From Candidatus Planktophila lacus (GTDB lineage Bacteria; Actinomycetota; Actinomycetes; Nanopelagicales; Nanopelagicaceae), in assembly GCF_002287925.1 (NCBI RefSeq), contig NZ_CP016769.1:1116001-1180000 (forward strand): a stretch of DNA of 64,000 nucleotides, in the 5' to 3' direction. The notes under the pieces were generated by a model. The model had not been told where the DNA came from and ran no database searches. It saw nothing but the letters and a program-made list of their open reading frames with translations. How positions within the stretch are numbered: position 1 is the stretch's first letter; each line of letters opens with the position of its first letter. Of this stretch, positions 38,636 to 50,040 are shown one piece after another. Both the position numbers and the translations under genes were made by a program.

Positions 38636-39745
38636 TTACGCCCCGTGAATGATTACTTCTACGCGCTGGAATGACTTAACATCTGAATAACCAGAGGTTG
38701 CCATTGCGCGGCGAAGTGCGCCAAATAGGTTCATTGAGCCATCAGATGTATGTGATGGTCCGTTAAGAATTTCTTCAAGTGTGCCAACGGTGCCAACATT
38801 TACGCGCTCACCGCGTGGAAGTTCTTGGTGATGTGCTTCAGATCCCCAGTGCCAGCCAAGTCCTGGCGCCTGTGTTGCCTTTGCAAGTGGAGAGCCCATC
38901 ATTACCGCATCTGCGCCAACGGCAATTGCCTTTGCGATATCACCAGAGCGACCAACTGAACCGTCTGCAATAACGTGAACATATCGTCCACCTGATTCAT
39001 CTAAGTATTCACGGCGCGCTGCAGCTACTTCAGCAACAGCAGATGCCATTGGAACTTCGATACCTAAAACTTTGCGAGTTGTGTGTGCAGCACCGCCACC
39101 GAAACCAACTAGAACACCAGCTGCTCCTGCGCGCATCAAGTGCAGCGCACCTGTTGCAGTAGCGACTCCACCAACAATTACCGGCACATCTAGTTCATAG
39201 ATGAATTTCTTGAGGTTAAGAGATGAATCATCATGTCCAACATGTTCTGCAGAAACTGTTGTTCCACGAATTACGAAGATATCTACGCCAGCATCGATAA
39301 CTGCCTTGTGAAGTTCTGCGGTGCGCTGTGGGGAAAGTGATGCCGCAACTGTGACACCAGAATCACGAATTGTTTTGATGCGCTCTTTGATTAACTCTGG
39401 GCGAATCGGTGCGCTGTAAATTTCTTGCATACGTCGAGTTGCATGCTTATCTGGCATCGATGCGATTTCACCGAGCGGAATGCGGGGATCGTCATAACGA
39501 GTCCAAAGACCTTCTAGGTTCAGAACTCCGAGTCCACCAAGTCTTCCAATTTCAATTGCTGTTTCAGGAGAAACAACAGAGTCCATTGGCGCGGCCATCA
39601 TTGGAATATCAAATTTATAAGCATCGATCTGCCACGCAGTTGAAACATCTTCGGGGTTTCGAGTACGACGGCTTGGAACGATGGCGATATCGTCAAATGA
39701 GTAAGCCTGGCGGGCACGTTTTCCTGGTGCGATCTCGATATCCAT
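38636..39745 (-). CDS. guaB3: GuaB3-family IMP dehydrogenase-related protein
   Basis: A 369-residue IMPDH/GMP reductase barrel without CBS domains, of the GuaB3 group that actinobacteria keep beside guaB. The TIM-barrel phosphate loop VHVIADGSVGRSGDIAKAIAVGADAVMMGSPLA is clear. The position of the IMPDH catalytic cysteine loop reads FGGGAAHTTRKVLG, with histidine (H221) where GuaB has cysteine, so ordinary IMP oxidation is unlikely from this sequence. The function of GuaB3 proteins is not settled. It lies between guaB and guaA, with a ribosome-binding site AAGGAAGG. Confidence 0.88.
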   Translation of the reverse strand: MDIEIAPGKRARQAYSFDDIAIVPSRRTRNPEDVSTAWQIDAYKFDIPMMAAPMDSVVSPETAIEIGRLGGLGVLNLEGLWTRYDDPRIPLGEIASMPDKHATRRMQEIYSAPIRPELIKERIKTIRDSGVTVAASLSPQRTAELHKAVIDAGVDIFVIRGTTVSAEHVGHDDSSLNLKKFIYELDVPVIVGGVATATGALHLMRAGAAGVLVGFGGGAAHTTRKVLGIEVPMASAVAEVAAARREYLDESGGRYVHVIADGSVGRSGDIAKAIAVGADAVMMGSPLAKATQAPGLGWHWGSEAHHQELPRGERVNVGTVGTLEEILNGPSHTSDGSMNLFGALRRAMATSGYSDVKSFQRVEVIIHGA

Positions 39746-39756
39746 AGCGGCCTTCC

Positions 39757-40899
<1,143 letters not shown>

Positions 40900-40916
40900 C
40901 TAGTCTAACTTGAGTT

Positions 40917-41792
40917 TTAGGCTCCTAAAGCCTGCTTAATCTGCGCGCAGGCTAGCGATAAATCATCAGCAAATGCCACATCGCCGCATTGATCGCGATC
41001 CCATCCCGGACCGCCCAAGATAAAGCGGGGCGCTGGGCGGATTGCAGGGATATCACGGAAGAATTTTGGGTCACCATTTTTTGAAAGTTGTGCCCAAAGG
41101 AAAACAGCAGGTGGGGCGCTGCGGGTGACAACATTTGATAACGCCTCTAGCGGGGTGCGTGCACCTAAGAAATGGCAATCAACTTTCGCTTCAGCAAGGG
41201 CGGCATGAAGTGCATGCAACGCTAAGCAGTGAAGTTCTTCACCTACGGATGCCAATAAAACTGGACGAGAATTTAGCGGCGTCTTTAGCTGCTTTGAACG
41301 TTCGCGCAGAATTGCAGTAATGGTTTCAGAGAGTAAATGTTCGACTTCAATTCCGGTGCCTGTTTCTTGCCAGGCATCTCCGACTATTACTAATACGGGA
41401 ACAATGACTTCCTGCCAACTATCAATAACCCCATATTTTTCAATATCTTTACGCAAGATACTTTCTACAAAATTTCGATCGAGTGAATTGGCTGCTTTGA
41501 CAATTGCAGCGACAACATCTTCGCGAACTTCAAAGGTCTTTAAAATCTTCTCTACTTTGACTTCACCCTTATGTGCCAGTGCTTGTTCGGCAGCTTCAGC
41601 GGGTGCAACGCCTGCGGTGATTAACCGGCGCATCAGAGTTAACTTGGCGAGATCGCTGGCGCAATATCTGCGGTGTTCGCCGGCTTCGTGGCTCGAGGGC
41701 CCCAGGCCATAACGGCGAGCCCAGGTCCGCAGAGTTGCTGGGGCTACGCCGATTTGGCGGGCAACGGCTGCAACCGTCAGGAGCTCTTCCAT
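40917..41792 (-). CDS. MerR-family regulator with cobalamin-binding domain (CarH/LitR-like)
   Basis: A 291-residue repressor-type protein. Residues 1-75 are a MerR helix-turn-helix (LTVAAVARQIGVAPATLRTWARRYGL, HRRY). A four-helix bundle follows, then a Rossmann-like B12-binding domain (VLLASVGEELHCLALHALHAAL, CHFLGARTPLEAL). Known light-sensing residues of Thermus CarH have counterparts at nearly identical spacing: W141, E151, H152 and H188 here against W131, E141, H142 and H177. The GExH lower-ligand loop has one extra residue (GEELH). The frame extends upstream to 41837, but MEELLTV is the family start. It is divergent from whiB3. A light- or B12-dependent role is inferred. Confidence 0.8.
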   Translation of the reverse strand: MEELLTVAAVARQIGVAPATLRTWARRYGLGPSSHEAGEHRRYCASDLAKLTLMRRLITAGVAPAEAAEQALAHKGEVKVEKILKTFEVREDVVAAIVKAANSLDRNFVESILRKDIEKYGVIDSWQEVIVPVLVIVGDAWQETGTGIEVEHLLSETITAILRERSKQLKTPLNSRPVLLASVGEELHCLALHALHAALAEAKVDCHFLGARTPLEALSNVVTRSAPPAVFLWAQLSKNGDPKFFRDIPAIRPAPRFILGGPGWDRDQCGDVAFADDLSLACAQIKQALGA

Positions 41793-41865
41793 GCGCCTAT
41801 GGTGGCGTGAACTGGCCCACCTCACCACTTGAAACACGCTCGCACCGTGACGAAACGAACAACTT

Positions 41866-41940
41866 TTGACCCGATAGGTACTTGAACAACCTATGGCGCG
41901 GTTGTATGGTTGGGCTAATCAACAAGGCAAGGAGAAAAAC
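41866..41940 (+). promoter_or_regulatory. whiB3 promoter with overlapping dyad and ribosome-binding site
   Basis: TTGAAC (41882-41887), 17 bases, TATGGT (41905-41910) is a well-spaced promoter. An exact inverted repeat, ATAGGT-N9-ACCTAT (41874-41894), covers the -35 and is a candidate operator for the divergent MerR-type regulator. A second -35-like TTGACC lies at 41866-41871. The ribosome-binding site AAGGAG is at about 41928-41933, before the ATG at 41941. Confidence 0.55.
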
Positions 41941-42240
41941 ATGGCTGAACTAACACGTCTTCCGCTTCCAATCGCAGATCATTGGGAATGGCAGTACGAA
42001 GGCGCCTGTCGCGAACTTCCTGCTGAGATGTTCTTTCATCCAGATGGGGAACGCGGCCCACGTCGTCGCAATCGCGAGAATGCAGCGAAGGCTGTCTGCG
42101 CAACATGCCCAGTAATCCAGGCCTGCCGCGCACATGCGCTAGCAGTGCAAGAGCCATACGGAATCTGGGGCGGTTTATCCGAAGATGATCGCGCAGTATT
42201 GCTTGGCAAAGAAGAGCCAACAATTTACGAAGCATCATAA
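41941..42240 (+). CDS. whiB3: WhiB-family iron-sulfur regulator, WhiB3-like
   Basis: A 99-residue transcription factor that binds a 4Fe-4S cluster through C23, C53, C56 and C62 (C-x29-C-x2-C-x5-C). The sequence WEWQYEGACRE, FFHPDGERG, CPVIQACRAHAL and EPYGIWGGLSEDDR matches the WhiB3 subgroup rather than WhiB1 or WhiB2. WhiB3 proteins respond to redox state or nitric oxide and interact with the principal sigma factor. An upstream ATG at 41893 would give 16 extra residues, but the AAGGAG before 41941 decides the start. It is divergent from a MerR/B12 regulator and convergent with groEL. Confidence 0.93.
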   Translation: MAELTRLPLPIADHWEWQYEGACRELPAEMFFHPDGERGPRRRNRENAAKAVCATCPVIQACRAHALAVQEPYGIWGGLSEDDRAVLLGKEEPTIYEAS

Positions 42241-42251
42241 GAAATTAAATA

Positions 42252-42286
42252 AAAATCCCCCGCACTCAATGAGTACGGGGGATTTT
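42252..42286. terminator. Bidirectional terminator, whiB3 / groEL
   Basis: Eleven-base arms AAAATCCCCCG (42252-42262) and CGGGGGATTTT (42276-42286), with an inner ACTC/GAGT stem in the loop. T-rich on both exits, so it serves both convergent genes. Confidence 0.9.
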
Positions 42287-42308
42287 CTATTTACAAATTA
42301 GTGGCTAC

Positions 42309-44242
<1,934 letters not shown>

Positions 44243-44304
44243 GGTGGTGCTCCTTTTATCTAGTTGTTACGGATAAAACTTCCTCTTTGGGAAGCCTGCG
44301 CGAA

Positions 44305-44331
44305 TTAGCAGACTCGACCCTTGAGTGCTAA
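44305..44331. promoter_or_regulatory. CIRCE operator (HrcA site)
   Basis: Nine-base arms around a nine-base spacer: plus-strand TTAGCAGAC (44305-44313), spacer, GAGTGCTAA (44323-44331). The consensus is TTAGCACTC-N9-GAGTGCTAA, so one arm is perfect and the other differs at two bases. It lies just downstream of the predicted groES promoter and thus over the transcription start, where HrcA repression is expected. Confidence 0.9.
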
Positions 44332-44336
44332 CGCTA

Positions 44337-44365
44337 AGCCTAGGGGGCGTTATTCCCAGCGGCAA
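44337..44365 (-). promoter_or_regulatory. groESL promoter
   Basis: On the minus strand TTGCCG (44365-44360), 17-base spacer, TAGGCT (44342-44337). It ends five bases before the CIRCE element and begins two bases past the tsaD stop. The match and position make it a good candidate for the housekeeping sigma factor. Confidence 0.65.
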
Positions 44366-44366
44366 A

Positions 44367-45398
44367 TTAAAGACTTACGCGCTCAACTGGCAGCGCAGAG
44401 TCAGCATCGAAGGCTTGTGGGCCAGGGGCTCGGCCAGCGGCGACCATCAGCGAGCCTAGGGCCGCGACCATCGCCCCGTTATCGGTGCAAAGGGCTGGGC
44501 TTGGAATCCGTAGGCGAACCCCAGCCTGGGCACAGCGTTCTTCGGCTACTGCGCGAAGCCGTGAATTGGCAGCAACTCCCCCTGCGATTACCAGTGAATC
44601 GATTCCGGTGGCTTTGCATGCAGCAAGTGATTTCTGCAGAAGTACATCGACGATAGATTCTTGGAAAGAAGCGGCAACGTCGGCTTTTGCATAATCCGGA
44701 GTGCTCTCTAAATAACGAGCTACCGCCGTCTTTAAACCAGAGAAAGAGAAATCATAAGGACGAGTTGCCCAATCGTTGCTCGTTGTTAAACCGCGTGGAA
44801 AATCAATTGCGGTTGGTGAACCAGAAAGAGCAGTGCGATCAATTGCCGGGCCTCCAGGAAAACTAAGGCCCATAACACGAGCAATTTTATCGAAGGCCTC
44901 ACCGGCAGCGTCATCCATCGTCGCACCGAGTTTGGTAATTGATGAAGTTATGTCATCTACCTGTAGAAGCGATGAGTGTCCGCCACTAACCAAAAGTGCG
45001 ATCGTTGGATCAGTTGGTTGATCGTGAGTTAGGAAATCAACGCTGACGTGCGCTGCTAAATGATTAACGCCATATAAAGGTTTACCAAGACCGAGTGCTA
45101 GACCGCTCGCCGATGCAACACCGACAAGAAGGGCACCGACTAAGCCTGGGCCTGCAGTCACAGCGACTGCATCAATATCCTTTAGCGAAATCTTGGAGTC
45201 TTTAACTGCCTTTTCGATACTAGGCAGCATCGCCTCCAAATGTGCACGGCTTGCGATTTCAGGTACGACTCCCCCGAAACGAGCATGTTCGTCAACGCTG
45301 GAAGCAATTACATTGGCAAGCAAGGTGCGGCCGCGAACAATGCCGATTGCGGTTTCATCGCATGATGTTTCAATACCCAGGACTATTGGCTCGCTCAT
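44367..45398 (-). CDS. tsaD: tRNA N6-threonylcarbamoyladenosine transferase TsaD
   Basis: Transfers the threonylcarbamoyl group to A37 of ANN-decoding tRNAs, with TsaB and TsaE encoded upstream. The 343 residues carry [14 protein letters not shown], the iron/zinc motif HLAAHVSVD (HxxxH near residue 115), VSGGHSSL, and [10 protein letters not shown]. Overlaps rimI by four bases. The gene is part of the conserved actinobacterial tsaE-tsaB-rimI-tsaD set and just precedes the groES promoter. Confidence 0.96.
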   Translation of the reverse strand: MSEPIVLGIETSCDETAIGIVRGRTLLANVIASSVDEHARFGGVVPEIASRAHLEAMLPSIEKAVKDSKISLKDIDAVAVTAGPGLVGALLVGVASASGLALGLGKPLYGVNHLAAHVSVDFLTHDQPTDPTIALLVSGGHSSLLQVDDITSSITKLGATMDDAAGEAFDKIARVMGLSFPGGPAIDRTALSGSPTAIDFPRGLTTSNDWATRPYDFSFSGLKTAVARYLESTPDYAKADVAASFQESIVDVLLQKSLAACKATGIDSLVIAGGVAANSRLRAVAEERCAQAGVRLRIPSPALCTDNGAMVAALGSLMVAAGRAPGPQAFDADSALPVERVSL

Positions 45399-45853
45399 GC
45401 GCCAAACTCCTTACGCATTACAAAGGCATCAAGGCCTTGACCGTAATAGCTTTTACGTGTGGCAATAGTTTGATAACCCAGCTTTTCATACAAGGCGATA
45501 GCGCCACTATTTTCAACGCCGACTTCCAGCATCATCGCCGATGCCTCTTTCTCTTTCGACCATTTCTCAAGTTCGCCCATGAAATGCGTAGCGATGCCTT
45601 GCCGTGCGTATTCGGGCAGCACCGCAACCGTTAAGACATCGGCTTCTACGCCTGGGGCTACGACCAATACTGCGGCATAACCAACGATCTGGTCTTGCTC
45701 ATTTGTGGCAACTAAGAAGTGGCGAATTGTTGGAACACCTTGAAAGGCTTCTTTAAATTGTCCAGTTGTCCATGGTGAATCGGCGAAGAGAACTCGCTCC
45801 ATTGAAACTAGAACAGGAAGATCGATTTGAATCGCGGCACGGTAGCTAATCAT
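45395..45853 (-). CDS. rimI: Ribosomal-protein-alanine N-acetyltransferase RimI-like
   Basis: A 152-residue GNAT acetyltransferase. The acetyl-CoA-binding motif V-x-x-x-x-R-x-G-x-G/A appears as [17 protein letters not shown], and [16 protein letters not shown] is the C-terminal GNAT strand with the catalytic tyrosine region. Encoded between tsaB and tsaD with four-base overlaps on both sides, as in many actinobacteria. Its true protein target, S18 or others, is not given by sequence. Confidence 0.88.
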   Translation of the reverse strand: MISYRAAIQIDLPVLVSMERVLFADSPWTTGQFKEAFQGVPTIRHFLVATNEQDQIVGYAAVLVVAPGVEADVLTVAVLPEYARQGIATHFMGELEKWSKEKEASAMMLEVGVENSGAIALYEKLGYQTIATRKSYYGQGLDAFVMRKEFGA

Positions 45854-46383
45854 TTGCGCTCCGCAGTTGGCACGGCATCTGGACGACGCAAGTACATTGG
45901 CTCTGAAACATTTTGTGAAGCACTTAGCGCGACTAACTTCTTTAAATCTGGATACTGATCAATGATGAACCCAGATACCTCAGCAGGTTTACTAACTTCA
46001 GGGCCGGCAACTCGTTGCCCATCTTTATAACTAGCCCAGTATATCTCTTTGCGACGAGCATCGATCGCAACGGTGTATTCGTTTTGATCAACTGCAATTG
46101 CATCCAGTGAACAGACTCCTATTACCGGGATATCGCGGGCCATTGCAAAGCTGTGTGCAAATGTAATTCCCACTCTTAATCCAGTAAACGGTCCTGGCCC
46201 CATGCCGACAACTACTTGATCTGGCTTTGGGCAAACCGCTAAGGCTTTAACAACTAATTCGGTTATCGCAAAACCGTGTTCTGTTGCACCTTCATGAAAG
46301 CCTTCAAATAAGACTTTATCGCCGTCGAGAATTCCAACGATGGTGCGTGAGGTTGCGGTATCAATTGCAAGTGAGATCGTCAT
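45850..46383 (-). CDS. tsaB: tRNA threonylcarbamoyladenosine biosynthesis protein TsaB
   Basis: Inactive ASKHA-fold partner of TsaD, needed for t6A synthesis. The sequence starts MTISLAIDTATSRTIVG and has VVGMGPGPFTGLRVG (conserved glycine-rich loop). I take ATG at 46383, which gives 177 residues and an ATGA overlap with tsaE; a longer frame adds six residues inside tsaE. The protein is shorter than the E. coli type, as usual for a reduced C-terminal half. Confidence 0.92.
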   Translation of the reverse strand: MTISLAIDTATSRTIVGILDGDKVLFEGFHEGATEHGFAITELVVKALAVCPKPDQVVVGMGPGPFTGLRVGITFAHSFAMARDIPVIGVCSLDAIAVDQNEYTVAIDARRKEIYWASYKDGQRVAGPEVSKPAEVSGFIIDQYPDLKKLVALSASQNVSEPMYLRRPDAVPTAERK

Positions 46384-46817
46384 AGTTTGAAACCCGACCA
46401 ACGTGGGCCAACCGCACGAATAGTGACTTCACGTTCCTCATCGGTGCGATCGATATCTATTTCTAAGCGATCATCGGAAAGGCGAGCAGATTCTTCGCCG
46501 CCCCATTCGATAACGGTAACTGCGCTTTCGCGCGGCGTATCCAAATCGAGATCATCTAAGTAAAGCGCTGCTTTACCGCTTTCAAGTAAGCGATAGGCAT
46601 CGACGTGAATTAACGAGAGCGCACCCTTATGAATACGAGAGATAACAAAGGTTGGCGAAGTAACTTCGTGAAAACCCAACGCTGATCCAATTCCTTGTAC
46701 AAGAACCGTTTTACCTGCGCCGAGCGGGCCATTTAGAAGTATTAAATCCCCGGCGCGCAGTTGAGAACCGAGTTGTTGGCCCAGGCCGAACATCTCTTGC
46801 GCCGTAGAAATCTTCAC
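46380..46817 (-). CDS. tsaE: tRNA threonylcarbamoyladenosine biosynthesis ATPase TsaE
   Basis: P-loop ATPase of the TsaBDE complex. In 145 residues it shows the Walker A LNGPLGAGKTVLVQGI (residues about 28-43), the SPTFVISR switch-like motif, and HVDAYRLLESG; VIEWGGEESA holds the family W-x-x/E motif. It is first in the tsaE-tsaB-rimI-tsaD operon. In relatives it follows alr directly, but here the Liv transporter block intervenes. Confidence 0.93.
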   Translation of the reverse strand: MKISTAQEMFGLGQQLGSQLRAGDLILLNGPLGAGKTVLVQGIGSALGFHEVTSPTFVISRIHKGALSLIHVDAYRLLESGKAALYLDDLDLDTPRESAVTVIEWGGEESARLSDDRLEIDIDRTDEEREVTIRAVGPRWSGFKL

Positions 46818-46853
46818 TCACGAAGGATAGTTGGTTATAAAAAGTAGAGAATG

Positions 46854-46887
46854 CGAAAGGGCCCCGAGTTTCCTCAGGGCCCTTTCG
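46854..46887 (-). terminator. Terminator after the secreted hydrolase gene
   Basis: Perfect 11-base arms CGAAAGGGCCC (46854-46864) and GGGCCCTTTCG (46877-46887), with an inner GAG/CTC stem. Lies 10 bases beyond the hydrolase stop and isolates that transcript from the tsaE operon. Confidence 0.85.
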
Positions 46888-46897
46888 TACTTCAGAT

Positions 46898-48502
46898 TTA
46901 TCCGAAGTTGTACTTCAGATCAGTTGGGCGATAATCGAGATCATCGTTTAGGTAAGGAACCTTCTTGGCGATGTATTGAACATACTTGCCAGTTGGGATC
47001 TTTCCTGATTTAGCAGAGACAGCCAACATGCGAACCCAGGCCATTGTCTGGTCCGTGGTGAACGATTGGTGTCCGACGCCAGATGGTGATGGAGCTCCAG
47101 CAAGATCAGGCAAGCCTGCTGCTGTGAACTTTGTGTAGGTCTCTGGTGTCATCGCATAGAGAGCAAGTGTGTTCCAAACTGGCTTCTTACCAGACTTGCT
47201 TGCTTCCCACTTTGCAAGTGCTGCTTCGTAAACTGCGCGCTTCTTATCTACATAGCGAGCAGAGTTACCTGAGAACACAAGACGATCTGCTTCATTAGAA
47301 AGCAGAATCGTAGGATGCGTTGAGGCAAATGTTGATTTATCGAGCGCCTTGAACTTGGCGATTGCATCAGCGTTACCTGTAACGCGTGGCACAACAGCTA
47401 GAACTCCAAGCATTGCTGCGATCGCTTCATCACCTGAAAGTCCGAGGTTGTAACGACCAGCATCGCCCTCATCGAGCATCGCTGCCCAATCAGTCTTTGT
47501 GTTGTCGTAGAAGCCAGGACCTGTGAGTTCAGAGATTGATTGACCAGCAAGTGTGCCGGTTGCAATTGCTTCTCCCATGTTTTCAAGGATTGCAACTGTT
47601 GCGTTGATGCTGTGTTCAGCAATAACTGCGTTAGTTGAAATTCCATCCATGTGAGCGCTCTTTGTTGGAACTCCAGTTAGAAGACCAGTTAGAAGTAGCG
47701 CTGAACGTTGTGGAATTGGTGATCCCTTAAGTGGTGCTGGATATTCAAGTCCTGGTGCACCGAGGTTCTTGCTCCAAGTAGTAAGTAGTGCAACTACTTT
47801 GAGAAGTTCGCCAACTGATGCCATATGGCCAGGAACTCCCTTAACGCCCATCGCCGCGCAACCCTTGATGGTTGGGTCAGCAAAGATGCTCAAGAGATAG
47901 AAGATGTCGCATGCAGATTGAAGTGCATCAGCAGGAGAAGGAGTAAGTCCAGCCATGATGCCGACTGAATCAGCATAAGTTGGATACTTTTCAACGAATG
48001 GAGTGATGATTGCTCCCGCTTGGGATGAGCCGTAAACAACCTTCTTCGTAATTCGGGTTGTGTACTTAGCCATCGCAGTATCGATAACTTCCTTGAGCAT
48101 TTCTACACGGAAGGTGTTGTTCCAACCACGCATACCCTTGACGGTTCCATCGTATGCTGCAATGCCATAACCGGCGCGCAGCATCTCTTTTGTGACATCA
48201 GTTTTAGTAGTAGCGCTTGCAGGTGTCATTTCTTCGATACCAGTTGGGACAGCTGAAACACCTGGGTAGGTTGGACGGAATCCGTGCTCCCAGAAGAACA
48301 TTGTTCCACCGAAGTTTGTTGGCACGATAAACCGGTATGCAGCGCCATTTGCAAGCGTTCCATTACATGTCTCAACACCGGCTGTAGTTGTACAGGTAGG
48401 TGCTGCTGCAGTTGCCGAAGGTGTAATCGCAACGCTAAGTGTTAGTGCAAGCGTTGCTGCACCAAGTGTTGCGATTGATTTACGCATTTTTAGTGATTTC
48501 AT
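46898..48502 (-). CDS. Secreted alpha/beta hydrolase, substrate unknown
   Basis: A 534-residue exported protein with a signal peptide (MRKSIATLG, hydrophobic stretch, cut near ATA). The alpha/beta hydrolase nucleophile elbow is VVYGSSQAGAII with S160; plausible partners are D406 in LLSNEADRLVF and H478 in GVGHQSF. EHGFRP near residue 73 resembles an oxyanion-hole loop. It does not match a named family that I recognise; esterase or peptidase action on an extracellular substrate is the general expectation. It is the last gene after a Liv-type binding protein, four bases downstream, so hydrolysis and uptake are likely linked. The start at 48502 gives MKSLKMRKS; 48487 is an alternative. Confidence 0.7.
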   Translation of the reverse strand: MKSLKMRKSIATLGAATLALTLSVAITPSATAAAPTCTTTAGVETCNGTLANGAAYRFIVPTNFGGTMFFWEHGFRPTYPGVSAVPTGIEEMTPASATTKTDVTKEMLRAGYGIAAYDGTVKGMRGWNNTFRVEMLKEVIDTAMAKYTTRITKKVVYGSSQAGAIITPFVEKYPTYADSVGIMAGLTPSPADALQSACDIFYLLSIFADPTIKGCAAMGVKGVPGHMASVGELLKVVALLTTWSKNLGAPGLEYPAPLKGSPIPQRSALLLTGLLTGVPTKSAHMDGISTNAVIAEHSINATVAILENMGEAIATGTLAGQSISELTGPGFYDNTKTDWAAMLDEGDAGRYNLGLSGDEAIAAMLGVLAVVPRVTGNADAIAKFKALDKSTFASTHPTILLSNEADRLVFSGNSARYVDKKRAVYEAALAKWEASKSGKKPVWNTLALYAMTPETYTKFTAAGLPDLAGAPSPSGVGHQSFTTDQTMAWVRMLAVSAKSGKIPTGKYVQYIAKKVPYLNDDLDYRPTDLKYNFG

Positions 48503-48506
48503 GTGA

Positions 48507-49856
48507 TTAACCAACCTTTGGTAGGGCATCGGCTGCAATTGCAGGACGTGTGTACTTGAGTTCAGTTACAGGTCCCTTTGCAGAGTCTGTTGTCCAAACT
48601 TTACGAGTTGCATCAACTGGCTTTAGCACGGTTGTTGCATCGTATTTACCGATCCAGAAACCAGTGAAAGCTTCGTGAGTCTTTGTGCTGTAACCAAGTG
48701 GTGACAGCGCCGCACTTGGAAGCTTTGCAGCATTTGCTTCGACATATTTGATGATTCCTGGACGAGTTAGATCCTTACCAACACCCAATAGTGCAGAAGT
48801 AGTTAGGTATCCAATATTCATTCCCTGAAGAACGTTGTTATCCCAACGCTTATCTGGACCCTTGTTGAACTCATCGTTGATCTTCTTATATGCCTTCACG
48901 AACTCGTCATCGGCTTCACCTGGTGATGGAGCATGTGATGCTGAGATAGTTCCGGCTAGAAGAGCTGCTGAAACTGCAGGTGCAATTCCGCGAGCGCCAA
49001 GGATTGTCTGGAATGTAGTTGCATCTGCACCTACTGAGATTACGATCCACTGTGCTGGCTTGTAGCCAATCTTGTTTGCAGAAGAAACTGCTGCAGCAAA
49101 TGCTGAGGCAACTGCGCCAACGACAACAACATCTACGTTGTTATCTTTGAGCTGCTGCATCTGAGCATCAAGGCCTGAACCCTGAGTACCCGCAATAAAT
49201 GTTGCTGCAGTCTTCTTCGCTGTGAATGTCACACCAGCTGTAGCAAGACCTTCAACAGTGTTACGGCCGAAGTCATCTGTCTGATAAACGATACCGACAG
49301 TGTTCTTTGAGAAGTTTTCCTTGATGTGCTTTCCAAGGATCTTCGCTTCAACGACGTATGTGCCGAGGGCGCCGAAAGTTGTTGGGTACTTCTTTGGATC
49401 GGTGTAGAAGCCGCTGTATCCGCTGTTTACGAATAGATCTGGAATTCCACGACGGTTGATATCTTTGATAACAGAGATATGTGTCTGGGTTCCGACGCTT
49501 CCGACCATTGCAAAGACTTTATCTTTGTTGATCAGCGCAGATGCAGTAGAAACTGTTAGACCTGCCTTGTATGTATCGTCTTTGACGACCAAAGTTATCT
49601 TGCGTCCGTAAACGCCGCCCTTGGAATTTACATAATCAAAGTAGGCGCGCATTGCGTCATCTACTTTGTTATAGCCTGGGCTTGCTGGACCTGTTTGAGG
49701 TAGTTGCATTCCAAGAACAATTTCAGTGGCTGAAACACCAGGAGTGCTTGCTCCTTGCGCTGGAACTGCTGAAAGCGCTAGCGCGCCAGCAAGTACAACA
49801 GCGGCAGTTGAAATAAAACTGCGCGGTGATCTAGACAGAGATGCACGATTTCTCAC
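48507..49856 (-). CDS. livK: Branched-chain-amino-acid-type ABC transporter binding protein
   Basis: A periplasmic-binding-type receptor of the Leu/Ile/Val (HAAT) family, about 449 residues. Signal peptide SRSPRSFISTAAVVLAGALALSA cut near AQGAS, no lipobox cysteine. The mature part begins VSATEIVLGMQLPQTGPASPGY, then VNSKGGVYGRKITLVVKDDTYK, typical of this family, and VGIVYQTDDFGRNTV in the hinge. The ligand may be amino acids, amides or aromatic acids; this is not readable. The start could be ATG at 49889 or GTG at 49865 or 49856; I use 49856 for its AAGAG at a workable distance. Permeases and ATPases are upstream on the same strand. Confidence 0.88.
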   Translation of the reverse strand: MRNRASLSRSPRSFISTAAVVLAGALALSAVPAQGASTPGVSATEIVLGMQLPQTGPASPGYNKVDDAMRAYFDYVNSKGGVYGRKITLVVKDDTYKAGLTVSTASALINKDKVFAMVGSVGTQTHISVIKDINRRGIPDLFVNSGYSGFYTDPKKYPTTFGALGTYVVEAKILGKHIKENFSKNTVGIVYQTDDFGRNTVEGLATAGVTFTAKKTAATFIAGTQGSGLDAQMQQLKDNNVDVVVVGAVASAFAAAVSSANKIGYKPAQWIVISVGADATTFQTILGARGIAPAVSAALLAGTISASHAPSPGEADDEFVKAYKKINDEFNKGPDKRWDNNVLQGMNIGYLTTSALLGVGKDLTRPGIIKYVEANAAKLPSAALSPLGYSTKTHEAFTGFWIGKYDATTVLKPVDATRKVWTTDSAKGPVTELKYTRPAIAADALPKVG

Positions 49857-49942
49857 TACATTCACTCTTTCTCTATTCAATGAATGCAATGGAGAAAACG
49901 AGGTATCCCCATTGCCACCAACCCTGAACTGGGTTGAACGGC

Positions 49943-49974
49943 TTCACTTTAACCGAATGTGAACGTAAAGTGAA
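49943..49974. promoter_or_regulatory. Symmetric promoter/dyad before the Liv binding-protein gene
   Basis: An exact inverted repeat, TTCACTTTA-N14-TAAAGTGAA. It contains, on both strands, TTCACT, a 17-base spacer and TAAAGT, so it reads as a promoter in either direction. On minus it would drive the binding-protein gene; the plus-strand reading would run antisense toward the livM end. A regulator could also bind the dyad. Confidence 0.5.
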
Positions 49975-50040
49975 TGCGCGGCGACGAAACGCCGAAGGTA
50001 GTGGGGTGATCTCACGCCCGAGGGCGCCGCTTTATAACAA

